From contig NZ_LQPG01000058.1 of assembly GCF_002102265.1 (NCBI RefSeq), positions 1 to 59,201 on the forward strand: a DNA stretch of 59,201 bases, in the 5' to 3' direction. The position numbers were made by a program, and so were the translations under genes. Within the stretch, counting starts at the first letter, position 1. Each line of letters begins with the position of its first letter. Below, one piece after another: positions 27,201-35,655 of this stretch. Source of the stretch: Mycolicibacter longobardus. Lineage in GTDB: Bacteria; Actinomycetota; Actinomycetes; Mycobacteriales; Mycobacteriaceae. The notes below the pieces were generated by a model that saw only the letters and a program-made list of their open reading frames with translations, made no database searches and had not been told where the DNA came from.

Positions 27201-27643
27201 AGTGGAACGCCGGAGTCTGAGACAAGGACGTTCTGCGGCTTGATGTCTCGGTGCTCTATCTGCTTCAGATGGGTGTAGGCGAGCGCATCCACCAACGGCA
27301 GCGCTATCTCGGTAGCCAGACGATCCCACGAGTCCCAAGGCCCGGATGCCTTCAGAACATCGTCGAGGTTCCGCTCGACCCAGTCCAGGACGAGGACGTA
27401 GGTGGCGGTCTCGTCTATGCCGGACCAGCGGCAGCGCACGATGTTCGGGTGCGAAAGGTTCTTGAGCGTCGTCGCTTCGTTATTGAAGACCTTCCGGGTC
27501 ACATCGTCGGACTGACCGGAGAGCAGTTTAACTGCAACAAATGATTCGTCGCGATCATCAATCGCCTTGCGAACGACGGAGAAGGTCCCGCTACGGCGCT
27601 CGACCTTCAGAAGCATGTAGTGGTCGGCAATGACGTCGGGCAT
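24233..27643 (-). CDS. mkoA: Ser/Thr kinase-SF1 helicase fusion, Mokosh MkoA-like
   Basis: 1136 residues. A Hanks-type protein kinase occupies about 1-270, with Lys39 (FVAVKL), HRD at 131-133 (HRDIKPQN) and DFG at 151-153. A linker leads to an SF1 helicase of the Upf1/Dna2-like COG1112 group with Walker A GPPGTGKT at 584-591, DEAS at 844-847, and C-terminal motifs including NQQYRM and SVDAVQGRESD. Start: ATG at 27643, 7 bp after AGGAGG; an earlier ATG gives a 23-residue extension without RBS. Kinase plus COG1112 helicase beside a PLD gene is the reported layout of Mokosh type I anti-phage systems. Confidence 0.78.
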   Translation of the reverse strand: MPDVIADHYMLLKVERRSGTFSVVRKAIDDRDESFVAVKLLSGQSDDVTRKVFNNEATTLKNLSHPNIVRCRWSGIDETATYVLVLDWVERNLDDVLKASGPWDSWDRLATEIALPLVDALAYTHLKQIEHRDIKPQNVLVSDSGVPLLADFGIAKIRGEAPATSHTVAAWHSKPYAPPELNADIQYVRDVYSMGVLLIQCMTQEQLKDLAGVERALETIPVPPDVRHLLGSCIATQPDARPKNAGDLLGGLKAIQQRRRAQQQLARNPVWLRLTKSAVRALAGSDDARQEAIGKANADLSGDVYASFFNDQESGEPQRDSIRIDGEAWSFTLKSDESGAVIIKAAELDFERLENHRRRALLVPKIFDWMFSQPANPVLARTGIATLIDTVDAFYAARDHADPTDGGERDGDELFDIWRRVLNAREELARGEKKPLPYKKWQARGREATFILETAVDHDLVGTEWRVRDLVTDRKLGWGEVIDHEADRVVILSARRWEGLPDRAVLDPHLGPDEAALNRQRRAVDDVQRDKSARSDLRELLLDPGRNTEPKSAPIQIWNRNLDERKRQAIETAMGSPDIFVVQGPPGTGKTSFIAELVEQTLRVNAEARVLIASQTNVAVDNALQRLADGGQASMVRLASADPNRVDESVRHFLLDAQMKRWARAVRKNAESHLGARATEAGLPPSHLRAALALQQLSAALAQLDHLQAARPDDEEDQRSELATSLSEPTSTTSVQDRVDALADLRDELLAEAQSELGSDLTLSVEMTAEDTMTAVDALIGGSSEAQQLLTRLQLQGEWLQRIASDPGLANTFLDQTSVIAGTCVGYLRHPAVRHLDIDLCIVDEASRATLTEALVPISRAKRWVVVGDTNQLPPVDEDLLRNKDLMNDHQLLPEYVKQTLFQRLTDRLPEHSQVMLNQQYRMIRPIGDMISTCFYKEQLRSPNDGGLDGYSLGYGKPVLWLDTSAHGEARREAAPQGRGKSFANRAEARIVVDRLTVLNGSIDKQVVGLPRNRERLDVLVIAPYVAQVADLKQQLAPLGNRLRHLSITVMSVDAVQGRESDVAFFSVTRSNSRAELGFIGPDYWRRINVALSRARFGLTIVGDAGFVRGTTGALKKVLTYVETHPDDCELRTAER

Positions 27644-27911
27644 GCCCAGACCTCCTCTTGTTGTCGACGCTGACTGACGGGAGATCCCTATCGAAACATG
27701 GCCGTCGGACACGAAGGCGTCTACCCCGAGTCCGGTGGACTCGCCCGGTGCTCGACGCTCGACTTGGTCGCCGGACTGCGACGGCTACAGATTCAACAAC
27801 GAACCTGGGCGGACTCCAGGCAACTCTGCGATCCTTTCGGCGGACGAGACGCGCGCGGCGGTCCGCGCGCCTGGGGGATTGCTGTCGCCATGCGTACTTA
27901 ACATCGTCATC

Positions 27912-29588
27912 ATGACCGGAGAGGGCGATTGGCCCGAAGAGAAGACAGCCGGCGAAGAGCCGCGACAATCCGCTGCGGCGAACCCAAGTCGTAAGCCCGC
28001 TCGCGACGAGCGCGACCGAAGTCTTGAACGCATCGAGAAAGTTCTCTATGGGGTGCGACGTACGCGATCAGCCAAGCTGGCGCCTGATCGGTTCCTGACG
28101 CCGATCGACTACCTCATCAACCTAAATATGCAGTACCGCGCCCACCGCAGGGCGCTAGCCGGCTTCCGATGGGGCGATGAGGATGAGTGCACCGTTCCAC
28201 CCACTGACCATGTTCGAATCCCGTCGCTGTTCGTCGTCGAACTCTTCCCACCGAGTGTTAAGGAAAATCTGGACCAAGCAATAAATCGAAACCGCTGGGA
28301 TACAAAGCAATTACGAATGCTCGGCCGCCGCTATATGCCTACTCCCGACGAGGCTAGATCGGGAGCCCGCTGGACGTGGTGGAACCTCGGCGAGGTTGTA
28401 CGTCGCGGTAGCAATGCCATCGGCCATGATGCCGTCCGTCGAAAGATGCCCAAAGAGTTCGATCGAGTCGAACTCAAAGCTCTTCAGATCGGCCAAGGGA
28501 TCACGGCTGTCATGGCGAAGTTCGATCTTGATGACGACGCGATATCTCGGCTCGATGAGGCTTGGCACCGGGATTACCAGCCTGAAATGTATTGGGGTAA
28601 GCGGGGTGGGGAGTGGCCACGACCCTTGGACCCCGATTTTGTGGCGTTCCGAAGGGTGCAAGAGGAACGAGGTCGCCTGCATGGTGCTGCACGGCAATGG
28701 TTTTCCGCTAAGTGGCCCGGGTTTTTTGCAACAAATGGACAGCCGCAGCCTTTACTGGATGTCGTCCTGTTCGATGAGATAAGTGCCTACCCCGAGACGC
28801 GTCCAGCGAGAGGGGTTGATGGAGCTGTTCGCGCCCTCGGGCTTCCGCATACGGTCTACGTTCAGAGGTCGAGCAAGCTCCCGGCAATGACCATCGGGGA
28901 GCGGGATATACGAACTGACTCGGACATGGAGGATCGCCGAACGTGGGCGATTTGGGGCAACCGAACCGAGATCCTCGCCGGCCTCACGAAGGAGCTTACG
29001 TCCTATGGGCTTGGCCAGAATGACAGTTCGATCGCTTACTACGTCCGAGGCGCGGTTGAGGACTATTTTTTACGGTTGTCCATAAGCGAAATGCTGGAAG
29101 TGTGTCAGGGGCGGTACGCATCGATGCGAGACGCTGCCCGCCAACACGGCCAGCTGGGCCGCCTACGAGCTAGCTTGCTGACCCTCAGCGTCGACATGAG
29201 CAGCATTGACCGAGACATTCGGGCATACAACGGACGCGGCTGGCGGCGAGACCCGGCACAGTTCTTCTTCGAAGAAGCGCCGTTTCTCGTCGCCGAAGGC
29301 GTCGAACGCGGCCGTGAGATACGTGAGCCGATCAACATGAATGAGCACCTACTGAATGAACAGATGGGAATGCTCGAAACGCTGCTGGCCGCAGACGAGG
29401 ATTATCGCGGCATTTTGACTGCGGCAGCGTCTCTGACGTCGTCGCTGGAGTCCCTTCGGGTGGCCAAAACGGCTGTATGGGTGGCGATCTCCTCGCTGGG
29501 CGTTGCCGCGGCTACTTTGCTGATTACGAATGTGTCAGACGACAACCTGTTTGGCGTCCTTGCGCGTTGGCTTGGCCGGCTTCACTGA
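27912..29588 (+). CDS. Unknown protein with C-terminal membrane anchor
   Basis: 558 residues from the ATG at 27912 (MTGEGDWPEE). No known domain. The N-terminal 60 residues are charged. The middle is soluble and Trp-rich (for example RWTWWNLGEVVRRGSNAI). Residues 425-515 are predicted helical, and one membrane segment lies at about 522-540 (VAISSLGVAAATLLI) followed by a 20-residue tail. This long-helix-then-membrane ending recalls CorA-type proteins but lacks the GMN motif. It is transcribed divergently from the Mokosh-like pair with 268 bp between, so it may share regulation or be part of the defence unit. Confidence 0.6.
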   Translation: MTGEGDWPEEKTAGEEPRQSAAANPSRKPARDERDRSLERIEKVLYGVRRTRSAKLAPDRFLTPIDYLINLNMQYRAHRRALAGFRWGDEDECTVPPTDHVRIPSLFVVELFPPSVKENLDQAINRNRWDTKQLRMLGRRYMPTPDEARSGARWTWWNLGEVVRRGSNAIGHDAVRRKMPKEFDRVELKALQIGQGITAVMAKFDLDDDAISRLDEAWHRDYQPEMYWGKRGGEWPRPLDPDFVAFRRVQEERGRLHGAARQWFSAKWPGFFATNGQPQPLLDVVLFDEISAYPETRPARGVDGAVRALGLPHTVYVQRSSKLPAMTIGERDIRTDSDMEDRRTWAIWGNRTEILAGLTKELTSYGLGQNDSSIAYYVRGAVEDYFLRLSISEMLEVCQGRYASMRDAARQHGQLGRLRASLLTLSVDMSSIDRDIRAYNGRGWRRDPAQFFFEEAPFLVAEGVERGREIREPINMNEHLLNEQMGMLETLLAADEDYRGILTAAASLTSSLESLRVAKTAVWVAISSLGVAAATLLITNVSDDNLFGVLARWLGRLH

Positions 29589-30184
29589 TTGGGACGGAGC
29601 CGCCAGCGCCATCATCACCCGGACGGTCGCCTCAGAGGTGCTGCCGGCTCGGGGCGACCAGATACCTGGCGGTCACGTGACGAAACGATGTGCGCGTCGC
29701 CGGTTGCCGGCGCACCGGGTCATCTCTGCATAAGCCGCAGATCGTAGATGTCCGTTGGCATCTGACGTGGGGCATTGTCACGGCATCTGAGGTATCGGCG
29801 TGTCTTTGCCAATCTATCTGGGGTACTGCCCGTAGCCTCGACTCAGTGTGCGCTGCAACGGTGGCGGCATGGCCGCAGGTCACTCGACCTGGCGGACCCG
29901 GGCATACCCCCAACCGCCCAGCACACCGTTCCGACACGTCGGACAGCCGATCTCGCCGGCCAAAAGCCGGGACTCGACGCAGGCCAAATCAACCTCTACC
30001 GTCACCATCAGTGCCTGCGAGCACTACAGCGCGGCACCCAGCGAGCCGACAAAGACTTTAGCGGGGTGTCGCGCACCCATCAGTTACCTCGTCACACTGA
30101 TGGTGAACACGAGCCCAAGCAACCGGCAGATCCGGCCGACCGGCCTATCGGCAACCCCAGTGGCGAATCCCCACCCCGTGGTCG
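29589..30184. other. Long gap without a gene
   Basis: About 595 bp between two genes that converge on it. No frame has a ribosome site and protein-like composition, and no transposon end or strong hairpin was noticed. It may mark the join between the defence cargo and the MmpL cluster. Confidence 0.4.
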
Positions 30185-30937
30185 TCACCCAGAGAGACGG
30201 TCAACATCCGTTCTCGCTTGACCTGAGGCACTGTTTGCTGCCTGACCAGCGGTTGAATTATCGCCGGCCGGTGTGGTTGCGGGTTCCCTGTCCTTGTGTC
30301 GGTGGGAGGCGAGGAAGTCGTCGACGATGCGTGTGCAGTCGTGGGCAGTCATGGTGCGCAGGCCGGTCATCCGCGCGAAGGCGAATGGCCCGATGAGTTG
30401 GCACAGTACGAGTTCGACGTCGAAGTCGCCGAGTTCAGCGCGGGCTTCGGCGCTTTGCAGTATGGCGTCGAAGGGTTGTCGGTATTGGTCAATGACTCGT
30501 GCGCGCAGGGCCCTAGGGGCGTGCTCGGTACTGGCGTGATCGGTGGTTGCGGTGGGGCCCAGGGCGAGCCAGGCCAGCGCGGTGACGTGCAGCGGGGCGT
30601 CGTCGAATAAGGCGGCCTGGCGGGTGAGCAGTTCGATGAGCCGTTCGCGCAGCGTTCCACTGGCGGGTGCAGGCGGGGTGACTTGGGGCAGTAGCCGCTC
30701 GAAGGTCGCTGCAAGCAGCTGCGACGAGCTGTTGAAATGACGGTAGAGGGTGGTGCGAGCCACCTTGGAGGCTTTGGTGACCGCATCAATGGTGACGGCC
30801 TCAACGCCGCCGCTGGTGAGCAGTGCGGCCGCTGCGTCCAGTAGGCGATTGCGAGACCGGATCCGGCGGGGGTCGATGTCGTCATCGTCCTTGCTGTCAT
30901 CGTGGCCGAACTGCAACCGGCTGCTCACCTCGCTCAC
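30185..30937 (-). CDS. TetR-family repressor
   Basis: 250 residues. The N-terminal helix-turn-helix (about 28-75) includes TIDAVTKASKVARTTLYRHF, the standard TetR signature ending in a Tyr-Arg-His-Phe. The ligand domain is AcrR-like (LALGPTATTDHASTEHAPRA). The Ser/Ala/Gly-rich last 30 residues are probably disordered. It is divergent from the DUF6188-mmpL genes with a GTAGCGCTAC palindrome between, so it is likely to repress this transporter and itself. Confidence 0.85.
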   Translation of the reverse strand: MSEVSSRLQFGHDDSKDDDDIDPRRIRSRNRLLDAAAALLTSGGVEAVTIDAVTKASKVARTTLYRHFNSSSQLLAATFERLLPQVTPPAPASGTLRERLIELLTRQAALFDDAPLHVTALAWLALGPTATTDHASTEHAPRALRARVIDQYRQPFDAILQSAEARAELGDFDVELVLCQLIGPFAFARMTGLRTMTAHDCTRIVDDFLASHRHKDREPATTPAGDNSTAGQAANSASGQARTDVDRLSG

Positions 30938-31083
30938 CTCGCTGCTTCCGGGTTTTTGGCCGGCGTTGCGCGCTTGGGCCGATTATGGCACCAACGGTAG
31001 CCCAGCGAAACGGTTCGTCGCTGGCAGTGCCATCGTGTTCCGGATTGGCTCCGTGACACCCAGTGATTGCTACCGCTAGTAGT

Positions 31084-31093
31084 GTAGCGCTAC
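31084..31093. promoter_or_regulatory. Candidate TetR operator
   Basis: The palindrome GTAGCGCTAC lies between the divergent tetR and DUF6188 genes, with related words GCTACCGCTAG just upstream. GTAGCG repeats also occur at 31654-31664, before mmpL. These shared half-sites suggest one regulator for both promoters. Confidence 0.4.
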
Positions 31094-31137
31094 CAATAGT
31101 ACCATTTGTGCATCGCTCGACGGTTGATGGAGGCGCC

Positions 31138-31572
31138 ATGTACACCCAATGGATCCAAGCGTGCACTGTGCAGCGGGTGTCGCTGCGTGGCGGGCTGATG
31201 TTGGGCTTCGATGACGGCAATGAGGTGGTCATCTACAGTCCGCTGCTGCTTACGTTGCCCGCTGTCGGTGACTTTCCGATCGAGGCAGTGTTCATCGACC
31301 CCGCCCGGGTCGCGACTCATGAGATCCCACTGCTGGACTTCGCCGGCGCGGTGTGCACGCAGGCATGGTGCGGTGATGGCGGTGCGCTGCACCTTGGCTT
31401 TTCGAGCGGACACGGCATCGACGTTGACGCCCATCCGGAGGTCACCGCCTGGGAGTTGTACGGCCGGCACCATGGCTACATGGCGTGCCTGCCGCAAGGG
31501 CGGGTCCGGGTGGTCCGCTATGACGTCCCCGAGGCCTACGACTCCGAGGTAGATCTCGCCGCACGTCGTTAA
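31138..31572 (+). CDS. DUF6188-like small protein
   Basis: 144 residues starting at the ATG at 31138, 6 bp after TGGAGG. It is mostly beta-rich with conserved-looking phrases LRGGLMLGFDDGNEVVIYSP and GALHLGFSSGHGIDVDAHPE, close to DUF6188 proteins found in mycobacteria. No catalytic motif is evident. It is likely co-regulated with mmpL 110 bp downstream; the role is unknown. Confidence 0.6.
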   Translation: MYTQWIQACTVQRVSLRGGLMLGFDDGNEVVIYSPLLLTLPAVGDFPIEAVFIDPARVATHEIPLLDFAGAVCTQAWCGDGGALHLGFSSGHGIDVDAHPEVTAWELYGRHHGYMACLPQGRVRVVRYDVPEAYDSEVDLAARR

Positions 31573-31682
31573 TGGTTCATTCCGCAATGGCCTACGCCGG
31601 GCCGCGCGTGGGGCCCGGAATAGCACCCGTTTCGACCACTGTGGCACTATGAGTAGCGTAGCGATATCGAAAGTTTCGTTTG

Positions 31683-34600
31683 ATGGGGGGTGGGGTGATC
31701 GACGGCGATCGGGACTTCTCGGGTACCACAGCGACACTGCCGAAACGGACTGGCGGTTCGGCCCCTGCGGCCGCTTCCAGCGAGTACAGCGTGCGATTGG
31801 CCGCCCTGGCCGGGTTCACGGTGCGACACAAGGCGCTGGTGATGGGGGCATGGGTCGGCGTTGCGCTCGTGCTGGCGCTGCTGTTTCCTCAGCTGGAGAC
31901 GGTGGTGCGGCAGCAGTCGGTAAATCTGCTCCCCGGCGATGTCCCGTCGTTTCAAACGGTGGACCGCATGAGCGCGGCGTTCAGCGAACAGGGTTCCAAA
32001 ACGATGGTGTTCGTGGCGATGGAAGACCCCGCCGGGTTAACCCCCGCGGTGCGGCAGCACTACGAGCAGCTCGTGGCGCGGCTCAGCGCCAACACCGATC
32101 ACGTCCTGCTGGTTGAAGACTTGCTGGCCGACCCTGTCACCGCGGCCCACGCGGTCAGCAACGATCACCAAGCTTGGTATCTGCCGGTGGGTGTGGCTGG
32201 CACCCTGGGTGACCCCACCGCGGCCGCCTCCGTGCAGGCGGTGCGCGATATCGCCGCTGGGGTGTTCGCCGGCACGTCGACCACAGCGTATGTGACGGGG
32301 CCGACGGCGACCTTCAGTGACATGATCGCCTCTGCCGAGCATGACCTGCTGCTGATTTCGATCGCGACTGCCGGCTTGATCGCGCTGATCCTGCTGATCG
32401 TGTACCGGTCGGTATTCACCGCGCTGCTGCCGCTGCTGGTGATCGCAGTGAGCCTGGCCGTTGGGCGCGGTGTGCTATCGGTACTGGGCGAGCTGGGCAT
32501 GCCTGTCTCGCAGTTCACCGTGGCGTTTATGACCGCGATCCTGCTGGGTGCAGGCACCGATTACACCGTATTCTTGATCAGCCGCTATCACGAGCAGCGG
32601 CGCACACACGTGCCCGCCGACCAGGCCGTTATCCACGCTACCGCCAGCATCGGTCGGGTGATCCTGGCCTCGGCGGCCACCGTCGCGTTCGCGTTTTTGG
32701 CTATGGTGTTCGCCCGCCTGAGTGTGTTCGCCGCGCTCGGCCCTTCGTGTGCGGTCGCAGTGCTGATCGGATTCGCAGCCACCGTCACACTGCTGCCGCC
32801 GGTGCTGGCGCTCGCGTCCAAACACGGCATCGGCGAACCCAAATCCGATCGCACCCGCCGGTACTGGAACAGCGTCGCGGTCGCGGTGGTCCGGCGCCCC
32901 GGCCGGTTATTGATCACCAGCCTGGTCATATTACTGCCCTTGGCAGGAGTCGCAGCGACAATGAAAATCAGCTACGACGACCGCAAAGGCCAGCCCGCCA
33001 GCACCGCGAGCAACCAGGGCTACCAGCTGCTGGACCACCACTTCGGCAAAGATATCGTCATCCCTGAATTCCTGGTGGTGGAAAGCCCCACCGACATGCG
33101 CACCGGTAAGGGGCTGGCAGACCTCGACGAAATGGCCTCCCGCATCTCCCAGATCCCCGGCGTCACCAAAGTCTCCGGGATCACCCGGCCCACCGGAGAG
33201 CGCCTCGAACAGGCCCGACTCTCGTGGCAGAACGGCCAGATCGGTGACAAGTTGGCTGGCGCCGTCGCCGACGGCAACGAACGCAAGGACGACCTCACCA
33301 AGCTCACCGACGGCGCCGACCAACTCGCCAGCGGGCTCGCACAGCTTGACACCACCCTGCGCAGGGCTTTGACACCACTGACCGGGATACTGGCTCAAGC
33401 TCAGTCCGCGGGCGCTCAGGCCCAGCAGTTCCGACCGTTGCTCCAACAGCTTTCAGCGACCGCCCCGGCCATCGACCACGCAATCCAATCCGGCCCCGGG
33501 CTGCGACCTTTGGCGGAACAAGCCCAAAGCGCCATCACAATCCTCGACCCCCTCGCCGCCGCCCTCAACACCTCCCCGTGGTGCCTCACCACGCCGCAAT
33601 GCGCCCAGATCCGTGATCAGGTTCAGATTCTGGTGAGCTTGCGCGACAGCGGATTCTTCACCGAGGTCGCCGACCTCGGTGACCACTACAACCCCACCAG
33701 CAACGCCACCGTGGCTGGCGCCCTCACCGATGTCCAAAACGCGGTGACCGGCCTGGACAAGGCCTTCGGAGCCCTCGGTGATCCCACTGATCTGGCCGGC
33801 AACATAGGTCGACTCCAAGACGGCATCAGTCGACTCGCCTCGGGCGCCCAAGCACTGGCAACCGGCGTGCACACCTTGGCCGACAGCAACATCGAACTGC
33901 TGTCCGGGATGAGCCAGATCGCCACCCAACTGCAGAACTCGGCTCGCGCCAGCGCCTCCTCAGACTCTGCCAGCGGCTTCTACCTGCCCGCCAACGTCTT
34001 CGAGAACCGCCGATTCGCCGATGTGGCGAAACAATTCCTGTCAGCCGACGGCAAAGCCGCACGCTTCGCCATCGAATCGACACCCGACCCCTACAGTGGC
34101 GCAGCAATCCGCCTGGCGCACGAGATCGTCGACGTTGCCAACGCGGCGCGCCCCAACACATCACTGGCAGACGTCACCGTCTCGGTTGCCGGGTTCCCCG
34201 CCGTCAACTCCGACATCCAACGGCTGCTGCGGGCGGACTTCGCCCAACTGGCCATCGCCACCCTGCTCATTGTCGGCCTCATCCTCGTGGTGTTGCTGCG
34301 CGCCGTGCTGGCCCCGCTGTACCTGCTGGGCACCGTCGTGTTGAACTACCTGGCCTCACTCGGCATCGGCGTCCTGATCTTCCAATGGGGACTCAACTAC
34401 GAAATCGCCTGGCCGGTGCCGCTGTTGGCATTCATCATCCTGGTAGCAGTCGGCGCCGACTACAACATGCTGCTCGTCTCACGGCTGCGCGAAGAATCCG
34501 GACCCAACATCCGCGTCGGCGTACTACGCACCGTCGCCAACACCGGCTCCGTCATCACCTCAGCCGGCCTGATCTTCGCCGCCAGCATGTTCGGCCTCAC

Positions 34601-34856
34601 CACCGGCTCGATCGCCATCATGATCCAGGCCGGCCTCATCATCGGCTGTGGGCTCCTCCTCGACACCTTCCTGGTGCGCACCCTCACCGTCCCCGCCATC
34701 GCCACACTGCTGCGCGAAGCCAGCTGGTGGCCCAACGTGCGGCACCGTCATCGCGGCCGACGGACCCGACAAGTTGCTGATCGTAGATCCACTAGCGAAT
34801 CGGCCAGGCATGGTCAGGATGGTCAGGGCGTACCGGGAAGCGGTGAACGAGGCTGA
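31683..34856 (+). CDS. MmpL-family RND transporter
   Basis: 1057 residues. The typical MmpL layout is present: a membrane helix near 55-75, a periplasmic domain, helices 2-6 around 230-400, a second long periplasmic domain with coiled-coil-like stretches (about 500-760), and helices 7-12 to about 1010. The two proton-relay motifs are visible as GTDYTVFLISRYHE and GADYNMLLVSRLREE. MmpL proteins export lipids or siderophores using the proton gradient. No MmpS partner is encoded nearby. The last 40 residues are basic and low-complexity, and look like a read-on tail. GTG at 31695 is an alternative start. Confidence 0.9.
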   Translation: MGGGVIDGDRDFSGTTATLPKRTGGSAPAAASSEYSVRLAALAGFTVRHKALVMGAWVGVALVLALLFPQLETVVRQQSVNLLPGDVPSFQTVDRMSAAFSEQGSKTMVFVAMEDPAGLTPAVRQHYEQLVARLSANTDHVLLVEDLLADPVTAAHAVSNDHQAWYLPVGVAGTLGDPTAAASVQAVRDIAAGVFAGTSTTAYVTGPTATFSDMIASAEHDLLLISIATAGLIALILLIVYRSVFTALLPLLVIAVSLAVGRGVLSVLGELGMPVSQFTVAFMTAILLGAGTDYTVFLISRYHEQRRTHVPADQAVIHATASIGRVILASAATVAFAFLAMVFARLSVFAALGPSCAVAVLIGFAATVTLLPPVLALASKHGIGEPKSDRTRRYWNSVAVAVVRRPGRLLITSLVILLPLAGVAATMKISYDDRKGQPASTASNQGYQLLDHHFGKDIVIPEFLVVESPTDMRTGKGLADLDEMASRISQIPGVTKVSGITRPTGERLEQARLSWQNGQIGDKLAGAVADGNERKDDLTKLTDGADQLASGLAQLDTTLRRALTPLTGILAQAQSAGAQAQQFRPLLQQLSATAPAIDHAIQSGPGLRPLAEQAQSAITILDPLAAALNTSPWCLTTPQCAQIRDQVQILVSLRDSGFFTEVADLGDHYNPTSNATVAGALTDVQNAVTGLDKAFGALGDPTDLAGNIGRLQDGISRLASGAQALATGVHTLADSNIELLSGMSQIATQLQNSARASASSDSASGFYLPANVFENRRFADVAKQFLSADGKAARFAIESTPDPYSGAAIRLAHEIVDVANAARPNTSLADVTVSVAGFPAVNSDIQRLLRADFAQLAIATLLIVGLILVVLLRAVLAPLYLLGTVVLNYLASLGIGVLIFQWGLNYEIAWPVPLLAFIILVAVGADYNMLLVSRLREESGPNIRVGVLRTVANTGSVITSAGLIFAASMFGLTTGSIAIMIQAGLIIGCGLLLDTFLVRTLTVPAIATLLREASWWPNVRHRHRGRRTRQVADRRSTSESARHGQDGQGVPGSGERG

Positions 34857-35028
34857 TGGGACCGAGCCGACGGCACGAGCGCGGGCTCGTGTCTCATGCT
34901 TCGGGTCCCAGCCGGAGCCAAGCAGTGTTCCTTCTGGCCGACAGCCCGGGCCCGCGCTCGTTCCCCGCCACGAAAGTCCACTTACCCCAGTTCAAATGGC
35001 AAACCATCCGCTGCCGATTGTCACTTGA

Positions 35029-35068
35029 TCTGAGGCACCGCAGGTCAGCGTCCCCGACCTGCCTCAGA
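35029..35068 (+). terminator. Two-step hairpin before the left-type end
   Basis: TCTGAGG-N5-CAGGTC pairs with GACCTG-CCTCAGA around a 9-nt loop, a bulged 13-bp stem about 170 bp after mmpL. No T tract. It may end the mmpL transcript or insulate the element end. Confidence 0.4.
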
Positions 35069-35096
35069 TAGATCGACAACGGACAGTAGAACGGCC

Positions 35097-35203
35097 GAAG
35101 AAATGACACGAACTTGAGACAAACCCAGATGACAACACGTGAGACAACCTGCATCGCCGCAGCTCAGAGCGACACCGTATGACGCGCAGCATGAGAACCT
35201 ACA
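35097..35203 (+). repeat. Tn7-like left-type end, element 1
   Basis: Three spaced units of the form ATGACAC-N4..6-TGAGAC occupy about 105 bp and end in CCTACA. The inward strand begins TGTAGG, matching the right-type end. Tn7 left ends likewise hold three separated TnsB sites. By eye it is about 85% identical to the end at 57039-57142. GATT and then a new right-type end follow directly. Confidence 0.85.
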
Positions 35204-35207
35204 GATT

Positions 35208-35288
35208 TGTAGGGCCTCACGCTGCGTGTCATATTCTCAGCGGCGGTGTCATCTCCTTGTCATACGTCTCACGAACGTGTCATACACG
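35208..35288 (+). repeat. Tn7-like right-type end, element 2
   Basis: It begins TGTAGGGCCTCACGCTGCGT and continues with TTCTCAGCGGCGGTGTCAT, CTCCTTGTCAT and CGTCTCACGAACGTGTCAT. This is the same spacing of four TCTCA/GTGTCA units as at 6508-6582. It abuts the end of element 1 with only GATT between. Confidence 0.85.
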
Positions 35289-35542
35289 TTTACGCATACC
35301 TACCGGGTGGGCATCGGTGGCAAGCCCGTGGCCCAAATGCGCGCGGGCGAGCGGAATCCCAACTCCATTTCGGGTCGACCCGGCATCGCAGTCACCGACC
35401 AGAACTTCCGAATCAGACAGAGCCACAGCCCATTTGCTCACACCGTCGCGATCGCCGGCTAGCACCAGTGCCTTGAGTCCGAAGCGGGTGCGCACGACCA
35501 GGGACGATGTCGGCGAACACGACCGGGGCACTGGGAGCATGC

Positions 35543-35561
35543 TTAGGATAGGGTAACCTAT
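35543..35561 (+). promoter_or_regulatory. IdeR-like iron box upstream of the porin
   Basis: TTAGGATAGGGTAACCTAT agrees with the mycobacterial IdeR consensus TTAGGTTAGGCTAACCTAA at 16 of 19 positions. It lies just 5 bp before a copper operator and about 95 bp before the porin start. IdeR with iron represses siderophore genes and can activate storage genes; the sign here cannot be told. Confidence 0.6.
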
Positions 35562-35566
35562 GCACG

Positions 35567-35581
35567 TACCCTATACGGGTA
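35567..35581. promoter_or_regulatory. RicR-type copper operator, porin gene
   Basis: TACCCTATACGGGTA is an exact TACCC-N5-GGGTA palindrome, the motif of the M. tuberculosis RicR regulon. A TATGTT -10-like word follows at 35588. Confidence 0.75.
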
Positions 35582-35655
35582 CACCGCATATGTTCCGTTC
35601 ACAGGTGGCGTGCGCTCGCTCAAGGCGCACGCACATACTTAGCAAGGGAGATGTC

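Larger units (their letters stand above)
6508..35203 (+). mobile_element. Tn7-like transposon (element 1), tnsABCD plus defence cargo
   Basis: The element spans about 28.7 kb from the dense right-type end at 6508 to the dispersed left-type end finishing at 35203, with GATTT outside both. The transposition genes sit next to dnaB and the cargo lies distal. No tnsE, Cas gene or CRISPR array was seen, so targeting should rest on TnsD/TniQ alone. A second left-type end at 21504-21595 means that 6508-21595 could be the minimal autonomous unit (15.1 kb), with 21596-35203 being the residue of a fused element. Confidence 0.75.

Noticed and set aside
6508..35203. CRISPR-associated transposon
   Set aside because: No Cas genes, repeat-spacer array or short TniQ; the long TnsD and fixed position at dnaB indicate protein-guided targeting.
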